Below, in pieces: positions 20,845-32,181 of a DNA stretch of 64,000 bases (position 1 is the first letter of the stretch; each line of letters opens with the position of its first letter). The DNA lies in assembly GCA_910574455.1 (NCBI GenBank), contig CAJSYZ010000005.1:1116001-1180000 (forward strand), written 5' to 3'. The translations under genes were made by a program, and so were the position numbers. Under the pieces are notes generated by a model that saw only the letters and a list, made by a program, of their open reading frames with translations, searched no databases and was not told the origin of the DNA. The stretch is from Trichaptum fuscoviolaceum. Its lineage: Eukaryota; Basidiomycota; Agaricomycetes; Hymenochaetales; Trichaptaceae.

Positions 20845-23800
20845 ATGTCACAATATCGATACACTTACTCAATCGCTATGCATCTGCATTCAAAACGTCC
20901 AGTCACCGTTGGTATCTACCAGCTCTCTCGAAGCCGTACTATCTCGACGAGAAGCTCTGCATCGAAGCAAGCTAAAGGATCTGGAGGTACTTGGCATATT
21001 TACCTCAGGCATGATTTCACTCTGGTAACATCTTAACGCGCTCCTTCCAGCTCTCGTTAAGTTTGGGAAACTGAGCGTGGCTAGTACCGCTATAATATAT
21101 GCCTTCTATGCACGCCCTGGTATGGGCGTACGTCATTTTTCGAACGACGCGAGTCAAAAGCTGCAAATAAAGGCAAGACCAAAGTTTCCTATCGCGGATC
21201 TGCGCTGATGCTCGTAGACTTAGGACACAAACTTGAAGGGTATACGGGAGCCTTCTGAATCCCTGAAAGCGGCTGGTCAGTATCATGAAAATGAGGTAGT
21301 GTTTTCTATCCTCTCAAATTCGGGTACCGCTGATTAGGACTTTTTTTTTCGCGCATAGACTACATCTGCATCTACCTGGCAAGAAACGAAGAAGCTGCCA
21401 TGGAAAGGTTTACAGATACTGCGCACATCGATATCCTTCGACGAAATTTCTTCAACGGTCGCGTCTTGGACGTGGCCTGCCAGCCTGGCCGCTATCCAGG
21501 AGAAGTCATCGGCACTGTTGCTTGAGCTATCTCGCGGCCCAGGCTCTTTATTTCAACAAATAGTGCACGACCATCCAGATCCAGCTGTCCATCCAGAATG
21601 CCAGTGGGATGCTGAGGTACGCCTAGGAGACGACCTTTGCCTTAGTGAGCGCGCTTTCCTACGCGAAAGGAAACGGAAGATGAGGAAGGCATTCGCTAAG
21701 CTCTTTAATGTCGATGAAAGTGAGATTGACGAGCGGGACCTTCCCATTGTCGCCATCGCAGGGTCTGGCGGTGGATTCCGGGCAATGATGAACACGACAG
21801 GATCTCTCATTGGTGCCAAACGTTGTGGCTTATTAGATTGTGTCACGTATATTTCTGGTATCTCTGGTGAGTCTTCTTAGTGTATGGTATAAGTACCGAA
21901 CTTACTTTTTACAAAGGGAGTTGTTGGGCTTTGGGTGCATTGTACTCCGGAGTTTCTGGAACCTATGACCCGGAGATTTGTGCCGAGCATCTTATACGTC
22001 AAATACAAACTAGCTATGTAGACATGAGTATTCTAGACCTACTCACTAATCCGCCAACCAATAAGGTAGAGTCGCTTGAGCTTATAAGTAAATATCCTCT
22101 TAACATCTCCTTACAGTACTTGTTATCCGGGCTTCTTCGGAAAGCTAACGCACCCCTCGGCTCCGCATCGCTTGTCGACATCTATGGGACGCTCATATCA
22201 GCGCGCTTGTTTGTCCCCGAAGACTTGTCCAGACTAGATCAACGTGTTCTCTCTCTACACCACTTTCGTCAAGCGATCGACACCGGATCCATGCCACTTC
22301 CTATCTTTACGGCTATTCGTCATGGTCTCCGGCTCCCCTGCTTATTATTGTATATGTACTCACCATGCGATTTCTAGAGATTCCTGTTTCTCTAGAGAAG
22401 CCTTTGATGAAAACGAAAGAAGAACAAGCCATGTCAGTAGATGCGGATCGCCGAAAGCTACTTAAAGAAGAGGAAAAGGAGATAGAGCAACTTTCTTCCT
22501 GGCTTTGGTTTGAATTTACTCCTTACGAAGTCGGATGTGATGAACTTGGTGGTGCGTTACTTCTCATGATCCTTCTTTGTACATCTAGTAACGCAGGTAA
22601 CCGACAGCTTGGATACCTAGCTGGTCCCTTGGTAGGCGATTTCAGAATGGAAAATCCATAGAACGCGTTGTGAGTTGCAGTTAGTACGTCAGCGAGGAAG
22701 ATATGGTGGTCTCATGGAAGGGAAAGCCCGAGATCAGCTTTTCAATCCTAGCAGGGTTCGTACCTAAACTCCATTTGCGTGGTAGGATATGTTAACATCG
22801 CTCGCACAGAATATTCGCGTCTGCATTCTGCGCATCGCTTCAACATTACTTCAACGAAGTGCAGCCAGTGCTCCGCCAACTCCCGGTACAGTTGTACTCA
22901 TGGTTGAACGAGATTATCTTGGAGAAAAGTGACGAGTTTGGCGTCATCCACCCCGTTCTCCCAGACGAGGTATGTATATGCAATCGCTTAAGGTGGACAT
23001 GTAGACTAATTTCGTTCAGGTTCCTAATTTCGTCAAGGGTATGACCGGTCTACTACGTCAAAATAGTCCGTTGGACATCGCAGAAAGGGATACCATCGGA
23101 TTCCTGGTACGTATATTATCGATAGCGAAGACATAATCTAATGATATAACGTACTTTATATAGGATGCGGGAGGTCAGTGTTCTATGCTCTAACTCATGC
23201 ATACACAGTAAACACCATACTGAGTCAGCATCTAGCTCTACTGAATATCCCGTATTACCCCCTTCTCCGTCGAGAGGTTGATTGCATGATTGCCTTGGAT
23301 GCTAGCGCAGACTCTCAGGTATGCAAGTTCTTATATGCATCTATTATAGTATTGACTCTCAAAAGGATTTATGGTTTACTCGCGCCGAGCGTAAGCTTTC
23401 AAGTATCTTGTAATTGCATTTCAATGTCTCACAAGGGTACAGAATATGCGTCGAGGCGTGGTTTGTCTACGTGGCCGAAGGGCGCTCGATGGCCGGCGCT
23501 ATTGCAATCATCCAGTGAAAGCAACAACGAGCCAATAAAGGACATTTCAGATACTACGAGGATGGGAAAACACAACGCAAATAGGGCTCTGGCTGAGGCT
23601 CAAGAGAAGGAGGCCAGTGGCCAGGCAAAGAAGGTCAGCGAACCAGAAGGAACTAGCTTTACAGGCGCCGAAGATTCCAAAACCCGCGGTTCTCGATTGC
23701 GTAGTTTGGATCAACCAGGGCCTGATGATGATGAAAAGCCTTCTGTGCCTCGGCCCATCGGTGCGTGCAATATATGGATGGGCTCATCGACAGGGTCTCA

Positions 23801-24135
23801 AGAGCCTACTCCGCTCGAGAAGCTCGAGGAAGAGGATCTGATGCGGCGAGACGGTATTGCCATTGTCTATAACCCTCTGATACCGAACAAAGTTGTGCCT
23901 GATTTCGAGCCCATGGGGGTCTCGACCTGGCTGTTCAGCATGGAGAAGGAAGAATCTGAGAAACTCCTGAAGGTCTCCCAAGTAGGTGCCTGAAAACCTC
24001 TGTCTTCGGAATGCTTAATGGCGACATTTCTTCAGGCTAATTTCGAGGAGGGAAGAGAAAAGCTAGTAAAGCTCCTCCGTGCAATATGGCTTCGGAAGAA
24101 GGCTAAGCGCGAGGAGAAGTCTGTGAAGGAGTAGT
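20845..24135 (+). CDS. Cytosolic PLA2/lysophospholipase-type lipase, possibly mitochondrial
   Basis: Patatin-like fold phospholipase of the cPLA2 catalytic family, built from many small exons. Core motifs: LPIVAIAGSGGGFRAMMNTT (oxyanion GGG and Arg), DCVTYISGISG joined across an intron to SCWALGALYSG (nucleophile Ser), CDELGA-WIPSWSLGRRFQNG (one intron between), PNFVKGMTGLLR, and DAGALLNIPYYPLLRREVD with the catalytic Asp. So Ser and Asp of the dyad are present. The C-terminus has a Lys/Glu-rich linker, IWMGSS, and NPLIPNKVVPDFEPMGVSTW. The N-terminus from ATG 20,845 or 20,878 (MHLHSKRPVTVGIYQLSRSR, then Ser/Arg-rich) looks like a mitochondrial presequence followed by one hydrophobic segment (LVKFGKLSVASTAIIYAFYA). 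Exons between 21,060 and 21,370 are not resolved; one intron appears to use a weak donor. Stop TAG at 24,133-24,135. Confidence 0.82.
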
Positions 24136-24609
24136 ATGGCGCTGAGCTTGAATCTAGTGTCGCTGCGACCATTTAGAGATGTTGAATAGTAAGATCTTTC
24201 ATGACATCATGGATAATATGGTCTCGGGACTGATGAGAACAGGGGTACTATTGTTGAATGTTTTTTCCAGATATATTACATGCGTCCTGCACTATAAGCG
24301 CAGACGATACAATTGCAGTCTTTCCGTAGCCTACATGTGGTATAGAAAGGACCATGTATAGCAATTCGATAATGAGAACCAACCCTCGGAAGTCTGCCGT
24401 TCAGCAACAGATCACAGGACATCGGCCTAGTTCTAGCTCTACTGACATCACTGTCCACGGAGGGCCGGTGGCTCCTCTCTCTCAGCGTACCTCATGACCA
24501 CCGTCTTTTGCGGGAAGCTTCACGGAAAGTCAGCATACTTATAAGAAAGCCCTCAAGCACTCCTGCATACCAAGAGCTCACCAACCCTCCCTCTTTCAAG
24601 CAAAAAATC
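24136..24609. other. Intergenic region upstream of the dehydrogenase
   Basis: 474 bp between the lipase stop and the dehydrogenase ATG. It should hold the lipase 3' UTR and the dehydrogenase promoter. Nothing specific was recognised; open frames here are short and without family resemblance. Confidence 0.4.
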
Positions 24610-25660
24610 ATGGCGCAATCCGTGTCTCCTCTCGGTCCGATTGGTGTGCAGGCGGCTCTCCGGGCCGCTTCCGACTCGTCGTTTACCCCGCGCGTGACGC
24701 TGCAGAAAGAGTTCGACCTTACCGGCCGGGTCGCAGTCATATCTGGTGGTAACCGTGGTATCGGGTTAGAAATGGCGGAGGCACTCTGTGAGGCTGGCGC
24801 AATTGTGTACTGTCTGGACTTGTCTCCGTCTCCGGGAGAAGAGTGGGTAGCGACACAGAAGTATGTGGCCCGTCTAGGTGTCGACAGTGCGCGTCTTGAA
24901 TACGCAAGTGTCGACGTGACGGACCAGAAATCAGTCTGGAGTGTGGTTGAGAAGATCGCGGACAAGGAAAAGCGGATGGACATTTGCGTTGCTGCGGCTG
25001 GAATTCTGAATGGTTTTGACTGCTTGGAGTATCCGGCCGAGGAATTCCAGAAGCTAATGAACGTGAATGTCAATGGCGTCCTCTACACTGCACAGGCGGT
25101 TGGTCGCCAGATCTCTAAGTTCGGGTTGCCGGGTAGCATCATCATGATCGCGTCAATGAGCGGGAGCATCACGAACATAGTGAGCAACTCTTTCTATGCT
25201 TGATGCGGAGAACTTGAATGCATGCCACATTTAGGGCCAAGCCTGGGTTGCTTACAACACGAGCAAATCCGCTGTACTTCAGATGGCCCGTAGCATGGCT
25301 TGTGAGCTTGGTGTGAAGAAGATCAGAGTGAACACAATTTCGCCTGGATACATCTTCACAGCGTGTGTACCTTAGCGCTCCTTCATATAGTATTTACCGT
25401 ACTGATCGAAAAACACAGCATGACCGCCGCATTCCTCGATAAAAATCCTCAGCTTCTGGAGACGTGGTCAGGTCATAATCCGTTGGGCCGCATCGGCAGA
25501 CCCGATGAACTGAGAGGTGCAGTTGCTTGGCTGGCGTCGGACTCTTCGACATTCTGTACTGGAAGCGAGTGAGTTCCGTCATTTTTGCTAGGAGAGTTCA
25601 GAAGTGAAGTGACAAAAACTCAACAGTATCATCGTGGATGGCGGGCACCGTGCTTGGTAA
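24610..25660 (+). CDS. Short-chain dehydrogenase/reductase (sugar-alcohol type)
   Basis: Classical SDR of about 300 residues in four exons (introns near 25,180-25,232, 25,363-25,420 and 25,571-25,625). The cofactor motif is VAVISGGNRGIGLEMAEALC at about residues 42-61, the structural motif is CVAAAG, NVNVNGV follows, the catalytic Ser is in IIMIASMSGS, and YNTSK gives the catalytic Tyr and Lys. The C-terminus NPLGRIGRPDELRGAVAWLA and IIVDGGHRAW is typical. The N-terminal lead FTPRVTLQKEFDLTGRVAV resembles fungal L-xylulose/sorbose reductases and D-arabinitol dehydrogenases. An Asp (CLDLSPSP) after the second strand would favour NAD(H), but cofactor and substrate are inference. The start is the ATG at 24,610; an in-frame TTG upstream is ignored. 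Confidence 0.88.
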
Positions 25661-25866
25661 AGAAACGTCCGGAAGTGGCTCAGACAGTTATACTTCTGTT
25701 TCATTCAAGAATCGATAAAAGCCCTGTATCAATAAATTTTACAAATGTAACAAATCATATAGCTTCTCGTCCAGTCATCATTATGCCTTTGAATAATGCG
25801 AATGGGATGACATATAAGGTGTATTATAAATGGTCAGTTCCACAATTAGGCACAATGGTGGGCATG

Positions 25867-26772
25867 TTAAGTCAAGCGGCCCGCGTAAGCATCCATGAGG
25901 TTTTCTAATTTATCGATGGCCTCCCATGTTTCAGTAGCATACAGTATACCTTTTCCTATGTTTTCTCCCCCAGGTGAGTCCTTGCTTACATTCTCTTCCT
26001 CCCCCGAAATCTCGATGCGATCTTCCGGCTCTTCCGGCTCTTCTTCCTCTTCATAAGAAGGTGCGTTATGAGTTGTACGAGAAGCTCGTTGTAGGTCGTG
26101 AGCCTTGACGAGTTCTTCTAAGTTATGCATAGCCTCCAGTGTCTCGGCAGCAAGCTCTTTGACCTTCTCTGTGTTACTTTCATCGATGGGATTCCTCTTC
26201 ATGTAAAGCAAGGTTTCCTCCAATCCCCAGAACTCATAGCGATCTTTCGGAGGTATGCCCTCGACATCTTTTTCGTCCTCGTCAATTGCAAAAATTGTAC
26301 TCGGGTTTATATCACCGTGGAGCTTTCCTTGCATGAACATATTTAACCACCCTGTGATATTCAAAGAGTTCAGATATCAACTATCGGAGTTATAAACACA
26401 AAGCGACGTACCAATCATCGAGTGAGCAACTCCTTTCATCATTTGTTCTGTACTCTTGCAGTCTGTAAGGAACGTAGGCTTCGTTACTGGTAAGAGAATT
26501 TTCGTTCTGCGCTTGATATTTAGTCTCCCATCCTCTTCAGTGGGCCGAAAGATGTCCCAATCCATGGAATTCGCCTCAACTTCAGACGGGGCAAATATAG
26601 CCGTGGATTCATTATCCGATGTTTGCGCCCAGTGCCTTGCGGCCTTCACCACGCGAAAGCGTCTCCTGAGATCGTCGATCTCTCTCAAAGATATAGCAGC
26701 GACACTAATGGATTTCCAAGGATCTTCCAAAGCCATTTGCGCTGTATCAACCTCACGGCGAACTTCAGACAT
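25867..26772 (-). CDS. Kinase-like fragment protein (FunK1-type remnant, tentative)
   Basis: Two exons separated by a ~60-bp intron (GTACGT..CACAG near 26,353-26,413). Exon 1 includes MDWDIFRPTEEDGRLNIKRR, KPTFLTDCKSTEQMMKGVAH and SMIG; exon 2 begins GWLNMFMQGKLHGDINPSTI. KLHGDINPSTI matches a kinase catalytic loop (HGDxxxxN-like, the Asn replaced by Ser/Thr), preceded by a helix as in the fungal FunK1 family. No glycine loop, no VAIK lysine and no DFG follow. Instead the C-terminus is Glu-rich (YEEEEEPEEPEDRIEISGEE) and then helical. It has two similar helices, TLEAMHNLEELVKAHDL and TWEAIDKLENLMDAYA. I infer a degenerate, catalytically doubtful kinase relative. Stop TAA at 25,867-25,869. Confidence 0.5.
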
Positions 26773-27779
26773 CTTTACTATGACGTAGATGTTCTAATGA
26801 CATTGAGCCCAGCCTTGCTGCTCGCGGAAAGCATTTGGACAACATACCTTGAAGCTCAGAGCACTTATGTTGCGGGGTGATGAGTCTTATGAGGGCCGTT
26901 TCTGATAGCAGTACTGGCAGTGTTCAAGTTGTTGTGGTCAATTCCAAGTGTCCTTTGTGAGTCCATGCCAGACCACGGTGTGAAGACAACTTGAATATTT
27001 GCTCTTTATTTGTGTCATTTTCCACGCCCCAACTTCACTCAGGCTGCCAGTGGCAGCAGTGACTCGGAGCACGGCGCTCAACCTCAAGTTGCTTCAGCAA
27101 GCATCTGCCACAACGATCCGTTGTCTTGCCTTTCTTTTATGCTGAAACTCGTCCAGCTTTCTTTGTGTCCCCTTTACAGTTATATTTGGCTATTTCTTGG
27201 TATCTTGCTGTTTCCAAAGTACTGAATGGACTTGTGGACTGCGAATCGTATCCGCCTGCAAAACTCTGTCAACCTGATAGAACTCAATCAGCTACATCAA
27301 TGATCATGCTGCTTATCACTCGAAGTTGCTTGGCCCGTATTCACACTTGTCACAAAAACCGGCAAGAGACATACTTGTATAGAGATTGTTGAAATAACCG
27401 TGTGTTGGTGGATATCTTGCAACTCTGTTCGGGCCTCTTTTCAATCTGATGATGGACACAATCTGTATAATACAAGCGCATGTTCTTGTTTTCAGTCCCA
27501 AATATCGAACACCTAGGAGATCTGCGCGGATATTCTTCCGCGTTTGCCAGCCCTATCAGAGAAGGTCAACAATGGCTGGCTGCAACTCATCGAAGGCTGG
27601 CAGGTCAGCTTCGGTCTGGTGTTACGTATATAATCTGCTCTGTCGAAGAATATGAACTCTAGGTACGCTTGCATTTGCTCTTGCGTTCCCTGACGATTAT
27701 CGTTATCGTGATCACTCCTTTCACCCGTCAGCTCACACCCCACACTCATTTACTCCTGACGGTGGATTTTTCATTCGAA
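26773..27779. other. Intergenic region, about 1 kb
   Basis: Separates the divergent kinase-like gene and the large membrane-anchored gene, so both promoters are expected. Short open frames on both strands show no family resemblance. The pyrimidine-rich stretch 27,670-27,779 directly before the ATG resembles a fungal 5' leader. Confidence 0.4.
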
Positions 27780-30700
27780 ATGCCTGCCATCACCACCCGT
27801 CCTATGCCAGTGAGCAAGGACGCATCTGCCTCCGTCATTGACTCCGGATCGTCAACCCTTACACATCCGAACGTCCTCCTCGGTATCTCAGTCGGTTGCG
27901 CATCACTGGCAGCCGTGATCGCCAGTATCGTCGCTTGGCGATACCTTAAGAGGCATCGCAAGGATAGAGAAGAAATGTCAGCCCCCGGTCTTGTCCTCGA
28001 CGGGAATGCCATCGAAAGAAACGAGGTCAAGTGTATACTCAACCTAGTCCCGGAGAAAGACGCTTTCACCGTCATCCCGCAAATCACCTCAGCTCCCATC
28101 TTGCCACAACTACTCTTTACTCCGGCCCTGGAGGGAATGTCCCTTTCTGATTCCGACTCTGAGTCCAGCATTTCTAATCCTACAGAAGATGTCCTTGAGC
28201 TCGACGATTGGGACTTCAAGTGCCGTGGACAGCGTCTCGAAGACGTAGCCGGAGACTGCGATGACCCCTACTCATCGCAGGAGATAGTGTCTACTGAGGC
28301 TATACAAGACGCACTGACCCTCATCAGTTCACCTCCTATAGTACCATTCGAGGAAGATGAAACGGTCAGACCCGCAAAGCATAGCGCAGATGGAAACCTT
28401 TGGGCAACATCTGAAGGAGATGAGGGCAACGAGGGCTCAAAGAGCAAAGCCGAGGAAAGCATGAGCATGTGCAGATTTGAATCGACTGGCATCGCACGCA
28501 AAGTCGGGACTCAGGAGTCGACTCAGGAGTTCAATGACAAGTCTAGCCGTCACGGATTCGAGCAAGATCTCAGGAGCAAAGACGATACAAATGCTATGCA
28601 CAACGGCGATGCTAAGGTATACTCAATTCCATATTATGCTCATCTTTTACTTACGACTTCGATATTTCGCAGCACGCGTCGGTGGCAGTTGACGAAGACC
28701 TTTGGACTATGAAGGATTTCATCGCGTGTGAATCTTCAGGGACGGAGATGATCGGCATTGACATCGAGGTAAGATTGTAAACTTTATCGACTTTCCATTA
28801 CTCTTTTTAAACGAGGAATTCAGAATGACGCCCCTCAACTCATCGAGAACGACGCAGAGGCCGGAGCAGCGACAGAAGTCGCCGTCAAAGAGATTATGCT
28901 GAGCACACCAGCAAGCGAGGTTGAAAGCACCGTGGGGGTATACTAAAACTTTCCCCCTAGTACCATGCTATGTCTGACATGAGTCCTTCCCGTCTAGCCG
29001 GACAGTTCTCTTGAGAAAGGATTCGTGGAGGAAGGAGACAACTACCACTTCAGTGAGGTAGCTCCAATTCAAGATTTTATGAACAACGCAGTCGAGAAAG
29101 ATGAGGACCTGCGTGCCAAGGTAATGTATGCTCCCTCAATTGTCGTTCGCTTAGCGCTGACATCTCCATTCGAAGGCGGATGATAGCACGGTAGGGTTGA
29201 GCCTCGTTGAATTGGATATCCCTATGGCACTGCAGATGACAGAACTACATGAACCGGGTACTCTTCCAATTCATTCCAGGCCATCAGCAAGCTCAGAACT
29301 TGTAAGTCCATTCTCACTTATCATTCTTTGTGGGCAATTTCTGAACAGATCTTTAGGTCACAGGTGAAGTCGGAATGCCAATAATGGTTTCCGTCGAAGG
29401 AAAGGACGATAGTACTCGGTTTTCTGACTTTCTCTTCATTGAGAAATGTCTTGGAAAGTCGCAGGGAAAGGATGTGATGAAGGCAGATGTCCGTAACACA
29501 GAAGGTGAAAAGGAGGTGCGTGAAAGCTTCAGTTATTCCGTGCGAGACCATTCTGATGCATTTCAGTAGAAACTTGAGATAGACCAGGTGCGCGACGTCT
29601 GTGCAAGGGATGTCAAAGAGAGGCATGAGACAGGTGAATTGGCGGCGAACAGTGGCCGGTTTGTTACCCACAATGAGGTGCGCCCAGTTTACCCTTCGAT
29701 CTTCAGTGGCTCAACTTCATTGTAGCCAAACAAGCTCTCCATAGCTCCTACTACTTCTTCCTTAGCTTCCCCAGCTATTTCCGACACGATCAAGCTAGGT
29801 AGTAAATCGTCCGTAGATGAGTCAAGCCACAATGGTCAATGTTCCCCTCCTTGGTGGGAAGTCCTTGAGAAGGTCAGTGATTTCTTGGCGCATTTATACG
29901 GGTCTCTTATAACCTTCCGTAGATTAAGCAAGATCCGTTGGGTTGTAATGGGGTCGAGATGTTCCGCGAATGGGCAATTAAGAATGGTATTGCCTCCGAA
30001 CACGTCAAGCAGAGGCCCAAGTCAAAGCCCTTAGCCAAGCTAATTAAACCAGCGCCGCTACCTATGAAGGCTGGCGTGCGTAAAGCATCGATGCCTGTCG
30101 TACGTATCCTTATAATCGTCGCTATTATAAGTATAGCTAAACGTGCATTGAAGAAGGATCGTGAGGCTATAAAGCGCGACCTCGAGAAGATGTTCCGCGA
30201 ATGGTGGGCTGCTGGTAACGAGGCCATCCTTGGTCCCCTCGAAGATGGTCCATGTGTGCGGTCTGATCGAGTGGTATGACCTCCCATCGTCGGTCAAACC
30301 TATATTCTAAAGTTACATCTAGGACGATACGTCATCAAAGCTTTCACATCGTACCTCTTCTAAACAAGACCAACATTCCTCTATCTGTGATGCCCAAGAT
30401 AAGTGCATTGGAGCCATAGCGGGCGAGGAAATGGATTACTACAATTCGCTTGGCTCTTTGATTGATTTTCCTCCTTCCGAAACATCCCGCAACGAGCTCG
30501 ATGCGAAGAAATCGCCTGTTGAAGACAAATGCCGAGGAAAATTGGATGATCATCATGAACGGGAGAATTTCAACTCTTCTCGAGTCCTGGATCACATTCT
30601 CCGCCCATCACCGAATTCCCCTACCAAGAAGACGCACGAGGCGCCAATTACACCCCGAAATCTTGCGGGGGTGAAAAGTGGCCTGTCGACAGTGGCTCGA

Positions 30701-31396
30701 ACCCCGGTCAAAATCGCACAGCAGAAGACGGCTTCGTCGCCCGGTCCCCTACGCCGAGCGAGGTTGCATTCTGAAGCTGCTTCTACGCCTACAGCGAAGG
30801 GTACGAAGGTAAGATGATATTCATCATACAGTTCTGTTTTTTATCAACTTTAAAATATGTAGGTTACTGGATCGGGTTTAAGAGGTTATATTACATCTTC
30901 AAATCAGTCCCGGATCGCCGCGACAACTTCACCTTCGAAGTTGTCTGTTAGTGGCGCAAAACCTCGATTGACGACTATAAACCATGGAAAGTTTGCTAGG
31001 TCTCCCCCTTCGTCAACTACGTGCCGTCCTAGCTCGGGCTCGGTTGCGAAGGTAGAACCAAGTTCATCACGACACCGATCTCTCGCCTCGCCAGTGAAAC
31101 CCGCCTGGAACTCCCCGACAAGCCAAGATTTAGGCTCCTCATCGCGTGAGGAAATAACTCACCGCAAGGTAGATTCGAAGAGGGCGATAGCTCTTGTTAA
31201 CAGAGCACAGACGATGCGTATTCGGAGGGACACGCTCTCTCCGTTGAAACCAGCAGCCAATGATGAAACTTCTATGGACAAGGAAAATACAGCCCCAGTA
31301 AATGGGACACATGCTCCGCGGAGGGGAAGCAGTTCCGAGCTCAGTGCAGCTCGTCGGAACGGGAGTCCAGGTTGCGTGGCACCAAAGAATATTTGA
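27780..31396 (+). CDS. Large membrane-anchored low-complexity protein, unrecognised
   Basis: A long multi-exon gene (about ten short introns with GTAAG/GTAAT donors). The start ATG at 27,780 (MPAITTRPMPVSKDAS) is followed by one transmembrane helix, VLLGISVGCASLAAVIASIV, at about residues 33-52 and a basic stop-transfer WRYLKRHRKDREE. The next ~500 residues are acidic and Ser-rich, with exon-sized segments that often end near acidic patches. A central part has EVLEKIKQDPLGCNGVEMFR-EWAIKNGI and, 80 residues on, EKMFREWWAAGNEAILGPL. A second hydrophobic stretch (VRILIIVAIISIA) may be an unspliced intron, but removing it would break the frame. The last ~300 residues are basic and Ser/Pro-rich (HEAPITPRNLAGVKSGLS; SPGPLRRARLHSEA), ending with TGA at 31,394-31,396. 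I recognise no family; the layout suggests a membrane-tethered, phosphorylated scaffold, which is inference only. Confidence 0.55.
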
Positions 31397-32181
31397 TACG
31401 GCCCGTCCGTGCTTAAAGTGTGTGAATAATTCATATGTCTCTCTTTTTTGCTTCTTGATTTCTCTTGATTTCTCTTGATTTCTCTCTTCCTTTGGTTGTT
31501 CACACTTTTCTTCTCCGAGACGTCAAGCCTCCCTACACTTGACGACCCTCGACCTTTTTTTTTTGCTTTTTTTTGCTATTCTTTCTTCAATGGCCATTCG
31601 AGTCGCCAAGTTCCCTACGCTTGGCTTACAAAGGATGCCCCCCTTTTTTTTTCTATTCGAGAACCTAATCTACCTTTGTCTCCCCCTTTTTTATCTGCTT
31701 GCTATTGTATGTTTTCCTATGCATTCGTTATGTCTTACGTATATACCCTCGATCTTCCATCTTTTCGTATGCTTTGTTTCTACGATCCCACTACATTTGT
31801 CCATTTGTCATAATGGCTCAGTATACCGAAAAATATAATAAAACATCTATGCACCTTCAAATAGTCCATACTGTGCTTTGAATCATGCTACATATAATGT
31901 TGAGGACCTATCATCGAAAAATGACCACAATACACGCAGATACAGCATTGGAGGTCATTCATCTGGACTTGTTTATTACCAGTGGCGTAGAAATATAACA
32001 GCGATTGTAATGCAGTGAGACATCGTACATATAATTACACATTGATCAGGTACTTTCGTTGTGTGCAGATCCGTCGCTGAGGCTTTGGTCAAGATTACAG
32101 TCGAGAGGGACGGGAAAGAGAAAGCGAGAGAAAGGACGAAGGTAGATGATATTGGTACTAACGGATGTGCCAGACGATCGA
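31397..32181. other. Convergent 3' region, pyrimidine-rich, before the repeat array
   Basis: 785 bp of unique DNA between the large membrane-anchored gene (+) and the PTC1 gene (-), both ending here. The first 500 bp are T-rich with runs of 8-10 T (31,555-31,575; 31,641-31,650) and a small tandem repeat at 31,452-31,485. No gene was recognised. Confidence 0.5.
31452..31485 (+). repeat. Short tandem repeat, 10-mer TCTTGATTTC x3
   Basis: Three consecutive copies of a TCTTGATTTC-like decamer in the pyrimidine-rich 3' flank. It is probably simple-sequence expansion without function. Confidence 0.7.
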
